Position numbers and translations under genes: made by a program. From positions 1,302,001 to 1,366,000 of the forward strand of contig NZ_CP163439.1 of NCBI RefSeq assembly GCF_041052385.1: a DNA stretch of 64,000 nucleotides. The letters run 5' to 3'. This stretch comes from Streptomyces sp. R28. GTDB taxonomy: Bacteria > Actinomycetota > Actinomycetes > Streptomycetales > Streptomycetaceae. Shown piece after piece: positions 35,486 through 44,939 of the stretch (position 1 is the stretch's first letter; every line of letters begins with the position of its first letter). The notes beneath the pieces were generated by a model, which did not search any database, was not told where the DNA came from, and saw nothing but the letters and a program-made list of their open reading frames with translations.

Positions 35486-37123
35486 TCATGCGCCGGGAAC
35501 AGCTGCTTCTCCGGCGTCCAGGACCAGCACCGCCACGTGCAGGGACGTGCGCTGCAGACCTGATTCCAGGTCGCAGCCGAGGAGCCGTTCGATGGTGTGG
35601 AGGCGCTGGTAGTACGCCTGCCGGGACATGCCGGCGCGTTTCGCCGCGACCGACTTGTTCCCGGCCGCCGCCAGATAGGCGCGCAGTGCCGGGAGCAGAT
35701 CGCCGCTGTTGCGGTCGTCGTGCTCGATGAGGCGGGTCAGTTGCCGTTCCGCGTACCGCTGAAGACGGGTGTCCTCCCGCAGGACGCCCAGCAACTCCGG
35801 CAGCCGGACGTCGGCGGGGACGTAGAACCACCGCTCCGGGGAGGCCGGTGTGATGGCCTCGGCCGTCTGCTCCGCCTCCTGCCACGACCGGGCGATCCCG
35901 GCAAGGTCGGTCACCCCGGGGCCGACGGCGACGACGGCCTCCGGTCCGAGCTCCTCCCGGGTCAGACGGCCGATCCGCTCGGCGACCGGCTGCCAGGCGC
36001 TCGCCTGTGCCAGTGCCAGAAGTACGCCGATCCGGCCCGGGGCCGTCTCGCCGACCAGGGCGCGGACGCCGGTCTGCGCCAGCGCCTTCGCGATCCGTTC
36101 GTCGAGGTGCTCACCCTCGGTGCCGGTGTGCGTGTGGCGGATGACCACGGCGAAGAGCCGGTGCCCGAAGGCCGGGAGGCCCAGTGCCTCGGCGCGGGCG
36201 CGCGCGTCCGCGGGGGAGCGGAAACGCCGTTCGTACAGGTCCCGCAGTACGGAGCGGTGGGCCCGGCGCTCCCACCAGGCCGGTCCGGCCAGGCGCGCCA
36301 TGGTCAGCGCGACCGCCGCACGCTCCAGCACCAGGATGTGTTCCGGGTCGGGCTCGGCGTTCAGCCGGCCCTCCAGCAGGACCAGCCGCCCCCATGGCCC
36401 GTGGTGGTCCTGCACCGGCGCGATCAGCCACCCCTCCGGGCCGCTCGGCGTGATCCTCTCCGGTGTCGGGGCGGCCCGCGAACGCCGCGACCAGGCCGAC
36501 ACCACCGGCTCGTACGGCCGGCCGAGCAGTTCGCACATCAGGACCCGGTGGGTGAGGTCCTCCAGCACCACAGGGGCTCCGGTGAGTTCCGCGGTGGTGT
36601 GCACCAGCTCCTCGGGCGTCGCGCCCCGCAGTGTCAGGGCAGTGAAGATGTCCTGGATGTCCCGCCCGCGGCGCAGCAGCGCCCCCTGGGCGTCGAGGAT
36701 GAGCGCGTGCACCGCCTGCGTGACGTCGATGAACCGGACGCCACGGGCCAGCTCGACCAGCGGCACTTCACGCGCACGGCACGCCACCACCAGCTCGGCG
36801 GGCACCTTCCGGTACCGGTAACCGAGCTCCACGATCAGGCCGGCCGCGCCGACGTCGGCGAGCTGGTCGACGTAGCCGCGCAGCTCGGAGGCGTCCTCGG
36901 GATACGGCATGCCGGTCGTCAGCACCAGCTCGCCGCCCTCCAGGAAATCGGCGGGATTGAGCAGCTCGGTGACGTGCACCCAGCGCACCGCGCTGTCCAG
37001 CTGTGACTCGCCGGCCAGTACGCGCGGCATCCCTTCGGCGAGCACGGGCAGGCGCAGTACCTCCCTGACCGTGGGGAAGTGCCCGCTTGCGGGACGTCTG
37101 GGCGGCATAGGCGGTGCTTTCAT
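35486..37123 (-). CDS. PucR-family regulator 1
   Basis: 545 residues. The N-terminal PucR domain (TVREVLRLPVLAEGMPRVLAGE, VRWVHVTELLNPADFLEGGELVLTTGM) is followed by a central GGDEF-like/CdaR region and a C-terminal helix-turn-helix (LRAYLAAAGNKSVAAKRAGMSRQAYYQRLHTIERLLGCDL). PucR/CdaR proteins activate purine, amino-acid or amine catabolism. It is divergent from the oxidase at 37388 and very similar in length and sequence to the PucR at 49599. Confidence 0.92.
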   Translation of the reverse strand: MKAPPMPPRRPASGHFPTVREVLRLPVLAEGMPRVLAGESQLDSAVRWVHVTELLNPADFLEGGELVLTTGMPYPEDASELRGYVDQLADVGAAGLIVELGYRYRKVPAELVVACRAREVPLVELARGVRFIDVTQAVHALILDAQGALLRRGRDIQDIFTALTLRGATPEELVHTTAELTGAPVVLEDLTHRVLMCELLGRPYEPVVSAWSRRSRAAPTPERITPSGPEGWLIAPVQDHHGPWGRLVLLEGRLNAEPDPEHILVLERAAVALTMARLAGPAWWERRAHRSVLRDLYERRFRSPADARARAEALGLPAFGHRLFAVVIRHTHTGTEGEHLDERIAKALAQTGVRALVGETAPGRIGVLLALAQASAWQPVAERIGRLTREELGPEAVVAVGPGVTDLAGIARSWQEAEQTAEAITPASPERWFYVPADVRLPELLGVLREDTRLQRYAERQLTRLIEHDDRNSGDLLPALRAYLAAAGNKSVAAKRAGMSRQAYYQRLHTIERLLGCDLESGLQRTSLHVAVLVLDAGEAAVPGA

Positions 37124-37320
37124 CCGAGGGGATCGGGCTCACCCTCGCACCGGCCACTCACCGTGACAAGAGGGTGGCCGGCATTTTGCGGAGCGGGCCG
37201 TCCGCAGTGACAGACCGTCTTGAGAAGGCCCCAAGGTGGAACACAGTGTGGGTTGACCTGCAGGTTCCCCCGGGCGGAAAGTGAACGCCATCCCCAGCGG
37301 GATCCGAACCGGAAGGGTCC

Positions 37321-37340
37321 GCACGGTGTCCGCACCGTGC
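37321..37340. promoter_or_regulatory. Inverted repeat upstream of the sarcosine-oxidase-like gene
   Basis: Perfect arms GCACGGTG / CACCGTGC around TCCG, 48 bp before ATG 37388 in the divergent PucR promoter region. Either an operator for PucR or a leader hairpin. Confidence 0.5.
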
Positions 37341-37387
37341 TGGCGCCCGACTGCCACCCAGACCACACCGTCGAGAGGAGCGACCTC

Positions 37388-38524
37388 ATGCGCATCCCGA
37401 AGCGCGTCGCCGTGATCGGTGCCGGCAGCATGGGCAGCCAGGCCATGTGGCGACTGGCCGCCCGCGGAGCCGAGGTCATCGGCTACGACCGCTACGCGCC
37501 GGGTCACGACCGCGGCGCGGCGGGGGGCGAGAGCCGCATCTTCCGAGCCGCCCACCTCGGCGAGCCCGGGTACATTCCGCTGCTGCGGCTCGCGGACCGG
37601 TGGTGGGAGCAGCTCCAGGCGGAGACGGGCCGGTCGCTGCGACGCCGCAGCGGCTCCCTCGTGATGGGAGAGGCCGCCTCACCGTCCATGCGCTTCCTCC
37701 TCTCCACCAGCGCCGCCCATGGGCTGGATCACGAGGTACTGGACCGGGAGGAACTCGCCCGTCGCTACCCGCAGCACCGGCTCCCGGACGGACACACCGC
37801 CGTCCTCGACCGGTTGGGCGCCATCATCAGGCCGGAGGCGTCGATTCAGGCCGCCGCCGCCCGTGCCGAGCAGCTGGGTGCCCGGCTGCACCGCTACACC
37901 ACGGTGCGCGAGGTCGTCCCCGCGGCGGGCGGCGGGGTGCAGATCGTCACCGACCAGGGCACGGACCACGTGGACGCCGCCGTGGTGACCGTGGGCCCCT
38001 GGATCAACACCCTGCTCCCGGACCTCCCCCGGACCGTCGACGTCCGCCGGGTGGTCTGCTCCTGGCACCTGCCCACCCGCCACGACTGGTTCGCGGGCGG
38101 GGCGCCTGCCTTCGTACGCGCCACACCCCACGACTGCTTCGGAATCCCGTCGCCCGACGGCATCTCCGTCAAGCTCGGTCTCTCCTTCAAATACCATGCG
38201 CCGGTGCCCGAGCCCGAACGGCTCGACCGTACGGTCCGCCCCGAAGAACTCGGCACCTTCCGCGAGCTCATCGGTGAACTCATGCCCGACCTGAACCCCG
38301 ACCCCATCAGGATGTCGGCCTACATGGAGGGCTACACCGACTCCGGAAACCCGCTCGTCGGTCATCTCCCCGGCGAGGACGACATCATCGTCATGGCCGG
38401 ATTCTCCGGCAGCGGCTTCAAGTTCTCGCCCGCGATGGGAGAGATCGCCGCCGACCTGGCGCTCGACGGCACCACGGAGCACCCCGTCGACTTCCTCGCT
38501 CCGGCAGGAGTCGGCGCCGCCTGA
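37388..38524 (+). CDS. FAD-dependent sarcosine oxidase / N-methyl amino acid oxidase-like
   Basis: 378 residues from ATG 37388 (GAGAGGAG upstream). The dinucleotide-binding motif VAVIGAGSMGSQAMW is followed by the MSOX/MTOX pattern GGESRIFRAAH. In the place where monomeric sarcosine oxidase has the Cys that holds FAD covalently (the C-x-Y-T motif), this protein reads MEGYTDSGNPLVG without Cys, so FAD may be non-covalent. GFSGSGFKFSP ends the fold. It oxidises a secondary amine or N-methyl amino acid with release of peroxide; the exact substrate is open. First gene of the amine island. Confidence 0.85.
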   Translation: MRIPKRVAVIGAGSMGSQAMWRLAARGAEVIGYDRYAPGHDRGAAGGESRIFRAAHLGEPGYIPLLRLADRWWEQLQAETGRSLRRRSGSLVMGEAASPSMRFLLSTSAAHGLDHEVLDREELARRYPQHRLPDGHTAVLDRLGAIIRPEASIQAAAARAEQLGARLHRYTTVREVVPAAGGGVQIVTDQGTDHVDAAVVTVGPWINTLLPDLPRTVDVRRVVCSWHLPTRHDWFAGGAPAFVRATPHDCFGIPSPDGISVKLGLSFKYHAPVPEPERLDRTVRPEELGTFRELIGELMPDLNPDPIRMSAYMEGYTDSGNPLVGHLPGEDDIIVMAGFSGSGFKFSPAMGEIAADLALDGTTEHPVDFLAPAGVGAA

Positions 38525-38641
38525 TCCCCGGCGATGTTGACGGCATCGCCCCGCCCACCTCGACATTTCTGTCATGGACATGCCCGAAAAGGGGCACACC
38601 GGTCGTCACCCGTTCCCCGAAGCAAAGACAGGAGCATCCTC

Positions 38642-39322
38642 ATGCCCATTCCCTCGTTTCAGTTCCGCCCGAAGTACGTCTCGTTCGACTGCTACGGCAC
38701 GTTGATCGAGTGGCCGATGACCCCCATCACGCGTGAGCTCGTCGGCGACCAGATCCCGGCCGAGCAGTGGGACCAGTTCGTCAAGGAGTTCCGCGGATAC
38801 CGCTACGACCAGGTCCGCGGCGAGTACTACGCCTACGAGCAGGTGCTGCAGGACTCCTTCGAGCGGGTCTGCCGCAAGTGGGGCATCAAGGCGGCCCCGG
38901 ACGCGGGCAAGCGGCTCGCCGACGGCGTGCGCAGTTGGGGCCCGCACGCCGACGTGCCGGAACCGCTGAAGAAGATGGGCGAGAACTACAAGCTGGTGAT
39001 CCTCTCCAACGCCGACGACTCCTTCCTCGAGGAGAGCGTGCCCCGGCTCGGCGCGGACTTCCACGCGGTCTACACCGCCGAGCAGGCCGGCTACTACAAG
39101 CCCCGGTACGGCGCGTTCGAGTACATGCTCGACCAGCTCGACGCCTCCCCCGAGGACTTCGTGCACGTCTCCTCGCACACCCGCTACGACCTGATGCCGA
39201 TGCACGACATGGGCTTCCGCAACCTCATCCTGCTGGACCGTGGCAACGACCCGGTCACCCACGGCTACGACTACGTGACGGTGAAGTCCCTGGACGAGCT
39301 CAACCAGATGCTCGGCATCTGA
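38642..39322 (+). CDS. Type II HAD hydrolase (2-haloacid dehalogenase-like)
   Basis: 226 residues. HAD motif I is FDCYGTLIEW (nucleophile Asp), motif II VILSNADD, and motif III Lys in YYKPRYGAFEY with the acidic HVSSHTRYDLMPMHDMG. The fold is haloacid-dehalogenase type II, but many such proteins next to amine oxidases hydrolyse phosphates or other leaving groups. ACAGGAG precedes the ATG. It is spaced 117 bp from the oxidase and is likely co-transcribed. Confidence 0.85.
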   Translation: MPIPSFQFRPKYVSFDCYGTLIEWPMTPITRELVGDQIPAEQWDQFVKEFRGYRYDQVRGEYYAYEQVLQDSFERVCRKWGIKAAPDAGKRLADGVRSWGPHADVPEPLKKMGENYKLVILSNADDSFLEESVPRLGADFHAVYTAEQAGYYKPRYGAFEYMLDQLDASPEDFVHVSSHTRYDLMPMHDMGFRNLILLDRGNDPVTHGYDYVTVKSLDELNQMLGI

Positions 39323-39512
39323 CTCGCGACACACACCCACTCACCCAGCACCTTCTTCTAGGTAGGCCCCCGGTCGCGCGCGGCCGCCGATGAGCCCTAC
39401 GCGTTTCCGTCCGCCGACTCACGGCGTCCCGGCTCCCCCCCGTCGGGACCCGTGCATCGTCCCCGCATCACGGATTCCCCCGTATCCCCAGCGTTCTCCA
39501 GGAGGCACCGCC

Positions 39513-40610
39513 ATGGAAAGCAACCGGATAGGCCGCAGAACCGTACTCCGCACCGCAGGCGCTCTGGCCGCCGCCACCACGGTGGCCGGCTGCGGCACCC
39601 TCATGGGCACCGGCGAGAGCCGCGGCTCGTCGGGCGGCGGCAAGAAGCGGCTCGTCGTCAGCAACAGCGGTGGCGCCTACAACGACGCGCTGACCCAGGC
39701 GATCTACGAGCCGTTCGCCAAGGAGACCGGCATCACCGTCACGACGGTCAACTACCAGTCGGCGCAGATCATCGCCCAGGTCAAGCAGGGCCGTCCGCAG
39801 GTCGACCTGATGGACAACACGCTGCTGAACTTCCAGAAGATGACGCGGCTGGAGTGTCTGGAGCCGATGGACCATGACCGGCTGAAGAGTGTCAAGGGCG
39901 CCCAGATCGCGGAGCACAACCTGCCGGAGCACGCGGTCGGCAAGAACGTGTGGGCCAGCGTGATGGCCTACCGTACGGACAGTTTGAAGCGTGCCCCCAA
40001 GAGCTGGGCCGACTTTTGGAACACGCACTCCTTCAGTGGCCCGCGCTCCCTGCAGAGCCCGGATGCCGACATCCCGGAGCTGGAGTTCGCGCTCCTCGCC
40101 GACGGCGTGCCCAAGGACAAGCTCTACCCGCTGGACCTGGACCGGGCGTTCGCCTCGCTCTCGCGGATCCGCGGCGATGTCAAGAAGTTCTGGAACACCG
40201 GCGCTCTGCCGGCGGTGCTGCTGGGCCGCAAGGAGGTCGTCGCGACCAGCCTGTGGGGCGGGCGTGCGGATGAGCTGATCAAGCAGGGGATGCCGGTCGC
40301 CTACCAGTGGAACGAGGCGCGCCGGCTCACCAACGGGTGGGGCATTCCGAAGGGCGCGGGCAACACGGACGCGGCCTACCAGCTGATCGACTTCTCGCTG
40401 CGCCCCGAGGTGCAGGCGGCGTTCGCCAAGCTCTCCCCGACGGGCGGCCCGGTCGTGCCCGCCGCGACCGAGCTGCTCTCGGACGACGTGCTCGCCACGC
40501 TGCCGACCTCGCCGCAGAACCTGAAGACCGGGTTCGACGCCGATGTCGCGTGGTGGGACAAGAACCGTGACGTCGTCGCCAAGCGCTGGCAGGAGTGGGC
40601 CGATGCCTGA
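39513..40610 (+). CDS. Polyamine/amine ABC importer substrate-binding lipoprotein
   Basis: 365 residues. Twin-arginine lipoprotein signal: RIGRRTVLRTAGALAAATTVAGC. PotD/SBP_bac_8-type fold: LVVSNSGGAYNDALTQAIYEPFAKETGITV, WNEARRLTNGWGIPKGAGN. The ribosome site is GGAGG. The gene overlaps the ATPase start by 8 bp, and four genes form the complete importer. Ligand is probably a polyamine, amino-acid derivative or similar cation. Confidence 0.92.
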   Translation: MESNRIGRRTVLRTAGALAAATTVAGCGTLMGTGESRGSSGGGKKRLVVSNSGGAYNDALTQAIYEPFAKETGITVTTVNYQSAQIIAQVKQGRPQVDLMDNTLLNFQKMTRLECLEPMDHDRLKSVKGAQIAEHNLPEHAVGKNVWASVMAYRTDSLKRAPKSWADFWNTHSFSGPRSLQSPDADIPELEFALLADGVPKDKLYPLDLDRAFASLSRIRGDVKKFWNTGALPAVLLGRKEVVATSLWGGRADELIKQGMPVAYQWNEARRLTNGWGIPKGAGNTDAAYQLIDFSLRPEVQAAFAKLSPTGGPVVPAATELLSDDVLATLPTSPQNLKTGFDADVAWWDKNRDVVAKRWQEWADA

Positions 40611-41769
40611 GCGGACCCAGAGTCTGACCGCCGGAAAGCTGTCCGCCGACGACCTCGCCGTTGCCCTGGCCCCACGCTCCTCCTCACCGACGGGCAAGTC
40701 GCTGTCGGTGACGGGGCTGCGCAAGTCCTACGGCGGGACGACCGTGGTCGACGGCGTGGACATGGAGATCGCGGCGGGCGAGTTCGTCACCTTCCTCGGC
40801 TCCTCCGGTTCCGGCAAGACGACCACGCTGATGATGCTGGCCGGGTTCACCGAGCCCGACTCCGGCACCATCACCGTCGACGGCCGGGACATCACCCGGC
40901 TCAACCCGGGCAAGCGTGACTTCGGTTTCGTCTTCCAGCAGTACCTGCTCTTCCCCCACATGACCGTCGCCGAGAACGTCGCCTTCCCCCTGCAACTGCG
41001 GGGGGTGGACAAGGCGGAGATCCGCCGCCGGGTCGGCGAGAGCCTGGAGGCGGCGGGCCTGTCGAAGTTCGCCGGCCGCAAGCCCCGTGAACTGTCCGGC
41101 GGGCAGCAGCAGCGCGTCGCCCTGTGCCGGGTCCTGGTCTACCGCCCGCCCATCGTCCTGATGGACGAACCGCTCGGGGCGCTGGACAAGAAGCTGCGCG
41201 ACCAGATGCAGACCGAGATCAAGTCCATCCAGCGCGAACTCGGCCTGACCGTCATCTACGTCACGCACGACCAGGAGGAAGCCCTGGTCCTGTCGGACCG
41301 CATCGCCATCATGAAGGACGGCCGCATAGAGCAGTTCGCCACCCCCCGCGGCCTCTTCGAACGCCCCCGCACCCCGTTCGTCGCCGACTTCCTCGGCGCC
41401 GCCAACTTCCTCACCGGCAAGGTCGAGGACGGTGGAGCAGACGACTGCACCCGGGTACGGCTGGACGCCGGCGGCGTCCTCACCGCCCGCGCCCACCCCT
41501 GCGTGCCCGGACAGAGCGTGCGCGCCGCGGTGCGGCCGGGCAAGCTGCGCCTGGTCAGTGCCGAGGAGGGCTGTTGTACCGGCACGGTCGAGACGGCCGT
41601 CTACGTCGGCTCGCTCACCCGGATCACCGTCCGCCTGGACGGCGCCGCTCCGGGAACGCCGCCGCTGCGCATCGAGACCGCCGCCGCCCCGCCGCGTCCC
41701 GGCGAGCGGGTCTGTGTCACCGCCGACCGTGAGGACGTCAGTGTCTTCGACGAGACGGACGGGGGGTGA
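40603..41769 (+). CDS. PotA-like ABC importer ATPase
   Basis: 388 residues. Walker A GSSGSGKT, Q-loop FVFQQYLLFPHM, signature LSGGQQQRVALCRVL, Walker B IVLMDEPLGALD, H-loop VIYVTHDQEEAL. The C-terminal TOBE domain (about residues 295-385) is typical of polyamine/spermidine-type importers. The start overlaps the end of the binding-protein gene. Confidence 0.95.
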   Translation: MPERTQSLTAGKLSADDLAVALAPRSSSPTGKSLSVTGLRKSYGGTTVVDGVDMEIAAGEFVTFLGSSGSGKTTTLMMLAGFTEPDSGTITVDGRDITRLNPGKRDFGFVFQQYLLFPHMTVAENVAFPLQLRGVDKAEIRRRVGESLEAAGLSKFAGRKPRELSGGQQQRVALCRVLVYRPPIVLMDEPLGALDKKLRDQMQTEIKSIQRELGLTVIYVTHDQEEALVLSDRIAIMKDGRIEQFATPRGLFERPRTPFVADFLGAANFLTGKVEDGGADDCTRVRLDAGGVLTARAHPCVPGQSVRAAVRPGKLRLVSAEEGCCTGTVETAVYVGSLTRITVRLDGAAPGTPPLRIETAAAPPRPGERVCVTADREDVSVFDETDGG

Positions 41770-41772
41770 GCC

Positions 41773-42675
41773 GTGGCCGGCACCGCTCTCGCACCCACCA
41801 AGGTGCGTGTGAAAACGTCCGCGATGCGCGGGCACCGCTCCCGGATCGCGCTGGTCAACGCCGTCCCCGTCACGGTGTTCCTGCTGGTGCTGTTCGTGTA
41901 CCCGATCATCGGGGTGCTCTCCCTCAGCCTGAAGGGCGACACCGGCGGGTTCACCCTGCACTGGTACGCCGACGCTCTCAGCGGCGTGAACCTGTCCGTG
42001 CTGCTCTCCACCCTGCGGATCTCCGCCGAGACCGCGGTGCTCAGTCTCCTGGTGGGTTTCGTCCTGGCGCACGCCATCGCCCGGATGCGGCCGGTCTTCG
42101 CCGCGCTGGCCATGCTGATCGTGGTCGTGCCGCACTTCATCAGTGCCCTGGTCCGCACCTACGGCTGGATCATCATGCTCGGTGAACACGGCCTCATCAA
42201 CACGCTGCTGACCTCGCTGCACATCCCCGGTGCGCCGTTCTCCCTGCTCTACAACGAGACCGGTGTGGTCATCGGCACCACCTCGGTGATGCTGCCCTAC
42301 ACCGTCCTGGTACTGCAGGGCGTGATGCGGGGCGTCGACGGCCGGCTCCTGGCCGCAGCGGCAGGTTTCGGCGCGAGCCGGTTCACCATCTTCCGCAGGA
42401 TCTACCTGCCGCTGGTCGCGCCCGGTATCGGCACCGCGGGGCTGCTCAGCTTCATCCTGTGCCTGGGCTACTACATCACCCCCGCCCTGATGGGCGGCGA
42501 CAAGCAGACCGTCGTCGCGGCGCTGATCGATCAGCAGGTGATGAAGCAGGACCAGTGGAACTCCGCCGCCGCCTTCGGCGTCATCCTCCTCCTGCTCACC
42601 TTCGCCGGCCTGGGCGTACTCGGCCTGGCCAGGCTCCGCCGCGCCAAGGCACACGCACGAAGGAGCAGCTCATGA
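41773..42675 (+). CDS. PotB-like ABC importer permease
   Basis: 300 residues, GTG start 4 bp after the ATPase. Six membrane segments. The EAA loop is AAAAGFGASRFTIFRRIYLPLVAPGIG. Its end overlaps the next permease (ATGA). Confidence 0.93.
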   Translation: MAGTALAPTKVRVKTSAMRGHRSRIALVNAVPVTVFLLVLFVYPIIGVLSLSLKGDTGGFTLHWYADALSGVNLSVLLSTLRISAETAVLSLLVGFVLAHAIARMRPVFAALAMLIVVVPHFISALVRTYGWIIMLGEHGLINTLLTSLHIPGAPFSLLYNETGVVIGTTSVMLPYTVLVLQGVMRGVDGRLLAAAAGFGASRFTIFRRIYLPLVAPGIGTAGLLSFILCLGYYITPALMGGDKQTVVAALIDQQVMKQDQWNSAAAFGVILLLLTFAGLGVLGLARLRRAKAHARRSSS

Positions 42676-43511
42676 TGGAACTGCCTCCCACCCGGGCCGG
42701 ACACATCGGCCGCGCCCTGAGCGCCACCGCCATCCTGCTGTTCCTGGCCATGCCCATCGTGATCATCGTGGTCACCTCCTTCGGCGCCGACGGCATCGGC
42801 ACCTTCCCGCCGAAGGAGTACAGCACCCACTGGTACGAGCAGATGGCTGCACCCGGCGGGAACTGGACCACCTCCATCGCCCTGTCCAGCCTGGTCGCCG
42901 CACTGACCACCGTGTTCTCCCTGATCCTGGGAGTCACCGCCGCCACCGCCCTGGCCCGCGGCCGCCTCCCCCTGCACACCGCCGTCTACGGACTGGTCCT
43001 GGCCCCCATGCTCATCCCCCAGGTGGTCATCGCACTCGGTCTGTTCCTCTTCTTCGAACCCGTCGGCATGCTCGGCAGCCCCCTGGCCATCGCCCTCGGC
43101 CACACCGTGCTCGCCGCACCGGTGGCGATCCTCATCATGATCTCCACCCTCAAGGGCATCGATGAACGACTCGAAGACGCCGCCGCCAGCATGGGCGCCA
43201 ACAGGCTCACCATCGCCCGGCGCATCACCTTCCCCCTGGCCACACCCGGCCTCATCGCCGCCGCCGTGTTCTCCTTCATCACCAGCTTCGACGAGTTCTT
43301 CATCGCGCAGTTCATGTCCACCCCCGACACCCGCACCCTGCCGGTCCTGGTCTTCAACGCCCTGCAGTTCGACGTCGACCCGACCGTCACCGCCGTCAGC
43401 GCGGTCCTCATCGCCCTGGCCGTCCTCGCCCTCGCCCTGGTCGCCGTCGTCCGCAAACTCGGCGGCCACCGCAACGGCCAGAACGTCCTCCCCGTCGACC
43501 CCCTCACCTGA
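42672..43511 (+). CDS. PotC-like ABC importer permease
   Basis: 279 residues with six membrane segments. EAA loop: DAAASMGANRLTIARRITFPLATPG. The FDEFFIAQFMSTPDTRTLPV segment is characteristic of PotC/PotI. Overlaps PotB by 4 bp with GGAGCAG as ribosome site. Confidence 0.93.
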   Translation: MMELPPTRAGHIGRALSATAILLFLAMPIVIIVVTSFGADGIGTFPPKEYSTHWYEQMAAPGGNWTTSIALSSLVAALTTVFSLILGVTAATALARGRLPLHTAVYGLVLAPMLIPQVVIALGLFLFFEPVGMLGSPLAIALGHTVLAAPVAILIMISTLKGIDERLEDAAASMGANRLTIARRITFPLATPGLIAAAVFSFITSFDEFFIAQFMSTPDTRTLPVLVFNALQFDVDPTVTAVSAVLIALAVLALALVAVVRKLGGHRNGQNVLPVDPLT

Positions 43512-43617
43512 GCCTTGCACAGGCACAAGCCGCGCTACCGCTGACAGCGCCGTCGGCCGGGCCCCTGGTGACGCCCGGCCGCGCCTCCACTTCGTAACTC
43601 CCCGCAGAGGACCCGCA

Positions 43618-44898
43618 ATGAAGACGATTCCCTACTGGATAGAAACCGCCGGGGTGCTTCCCGACCGGTCCGGCAAGCCGCTGACCGAGGACACCGACCT
43701 GGTGGTCGTCGGCGCCGGACTGACGGGTCTGTCCACCGCCCTCCACGCCGCCCGTAAGGGCGCCCGCGTCACCCTCGTCGAGAAGGGCCAGATCGGCTCC
43801 GGTGCCTCCGCGCGCAACGGCGGCATGGCCAACCTGGGCTTCACCATCGGCGTACGCCAGGCCATCCGTCGGTACGGACCCGAACGGGCCCGCGAGATCT
43901 ACAACTCCTACGGCGAGGCCGTGGACACCGTCGAGCGGCTGGTGAACGAGGAGTCCATCGACTGCCAGTTCCGCCGCGTCGGACGCCTGGGCGTCGCGTC
44001 CCGCCCCGCCCACTTCGAAGGCAAGAAGGCCCAACAGCGCGACCTGGCCAAGCACTTCGGACACGAGACCACTCTGATCGGTAAGTCCGAGCTGCGTTCC
44101 GAGATCGGATCCGACGCCTACCACGGCGGCCTGCTCGACCCGTTCAGCGCCGCACTGCACGTCGGCCGCTTCGTGCGCGGCATGGCCGAGGCGTGCGAGC
44201 GCACCGGTGTCGAGATCCACGAGCGCAACGCGGCCATCAGCGTGCGGCGTACCGCCGCCGGCCGGTTCGAGGTCAGCACCGAGCGCGGTGTGATCCGCGC
44301 CGGGCAGGTCATGATGGCCACCGACGCCTACACCGACAAGAACTTCCCGTGGCTGCGCCGCCAGCAGGTCTGCCTGGGCAGCTTCATCATCGTGACCGAG
44401 CCGCTCGGCGAGGAGCTCGCCCGGGACATCATCCCGAAGGCCCGCCTCATCGTCGACTCCAACCAGGTCTGCCACTACTTCCGGCTCACCCCGGACAACC
44501 GGCTGCTGTTCGGCGGCCGCGCCCGCTTCGCACCGTCGGACCCCACCTCGGACAAGAAGAGCGGGGCCGTCCTGTTCCGCGAGATGTGCGAGATCTTCCC
44601 CCAACTCTCCCGGACAAAGGTCGAGTACGTGTGGGGCGGCTCCGTCGGCTTCGCGATGGACCGCATCGTGCACGCCGGGCAGACCGATGACGGCGTCTAC
44701 TACTCCATGGGATACGCGGGCCACGGCGTGCAGATGGCCACGCACATGGGGCAGGTCATGGCCGAGGTGATGGACGGCCACCCCGAGGTCAGCCCCGTCC
44801 GCGACCTGGCCCCGCCCCGCATCCCCCTCTACAACGGCACTGCCTGGTTCCTGCCTTTCGCGGGCGCCTACTACAAGACGCTGGACCGCATCCGCTGA
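43618..44898 (+). CDS. FAD-dependent amine oxidase (gamma-glutamylputrescine oxidase/PuuB-like)
   Basis: 426 residues. FAD motif LVVVGAGLTGLSTALHAARKGARVTLVEKG, then GSGASARNGGMANLGFT, characteristic of the PuuB/OrdL group of DAO proteins, and the C-terminal MGYAGHGVQMATHMGQVMAEVMDG. It would oxidise a primary or modified amine to an aldehyde for the dehydrogenase encoded next. 106 bp after the permease, presumably the same transcript. Confidence 0.9.
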   Translation: MKTIPYWIETAGVLPDRSGKPLTEDTDLVVVGAGLTGLSTALHAARKGARVTLVEKGQIGSGASARNGGMANLGFTIGVRQAIRRYGPERAREIYNSYGEAVDTVERLVNEESIDCQFRRVGRLGVASRPAHFEGKKAQQRDLAKHFGHETTLIGKSELRSEIGSDAYHGGLLDPFSAALHVGRFVRGMAEACERTGVEIHERNAAISVRRTAAGRFEVSTERGVIRAGQVMMATDAYTDKNFPWLRRQQVCLGSFIIVTEPLGEELARDIIPKARLIVDSNQVCHYFRLTPDNRLLFGGRARFAPSDPTSDKKSGAVLFREMCEIFPQLSRTKVEYVWGGSVGFAMDRIVHAGQTDDGVYYSMGYAGHGVQMATHMGQVMAEVMDGHPEVSPVRDLAPPRIPLYNGTAWFLPFAGAYYKTLDRIR

Positions 44899-44939
44899 CC
44901 GGTCGGCAGCCCCTCTGCACATACAAGGAGATACCCACG

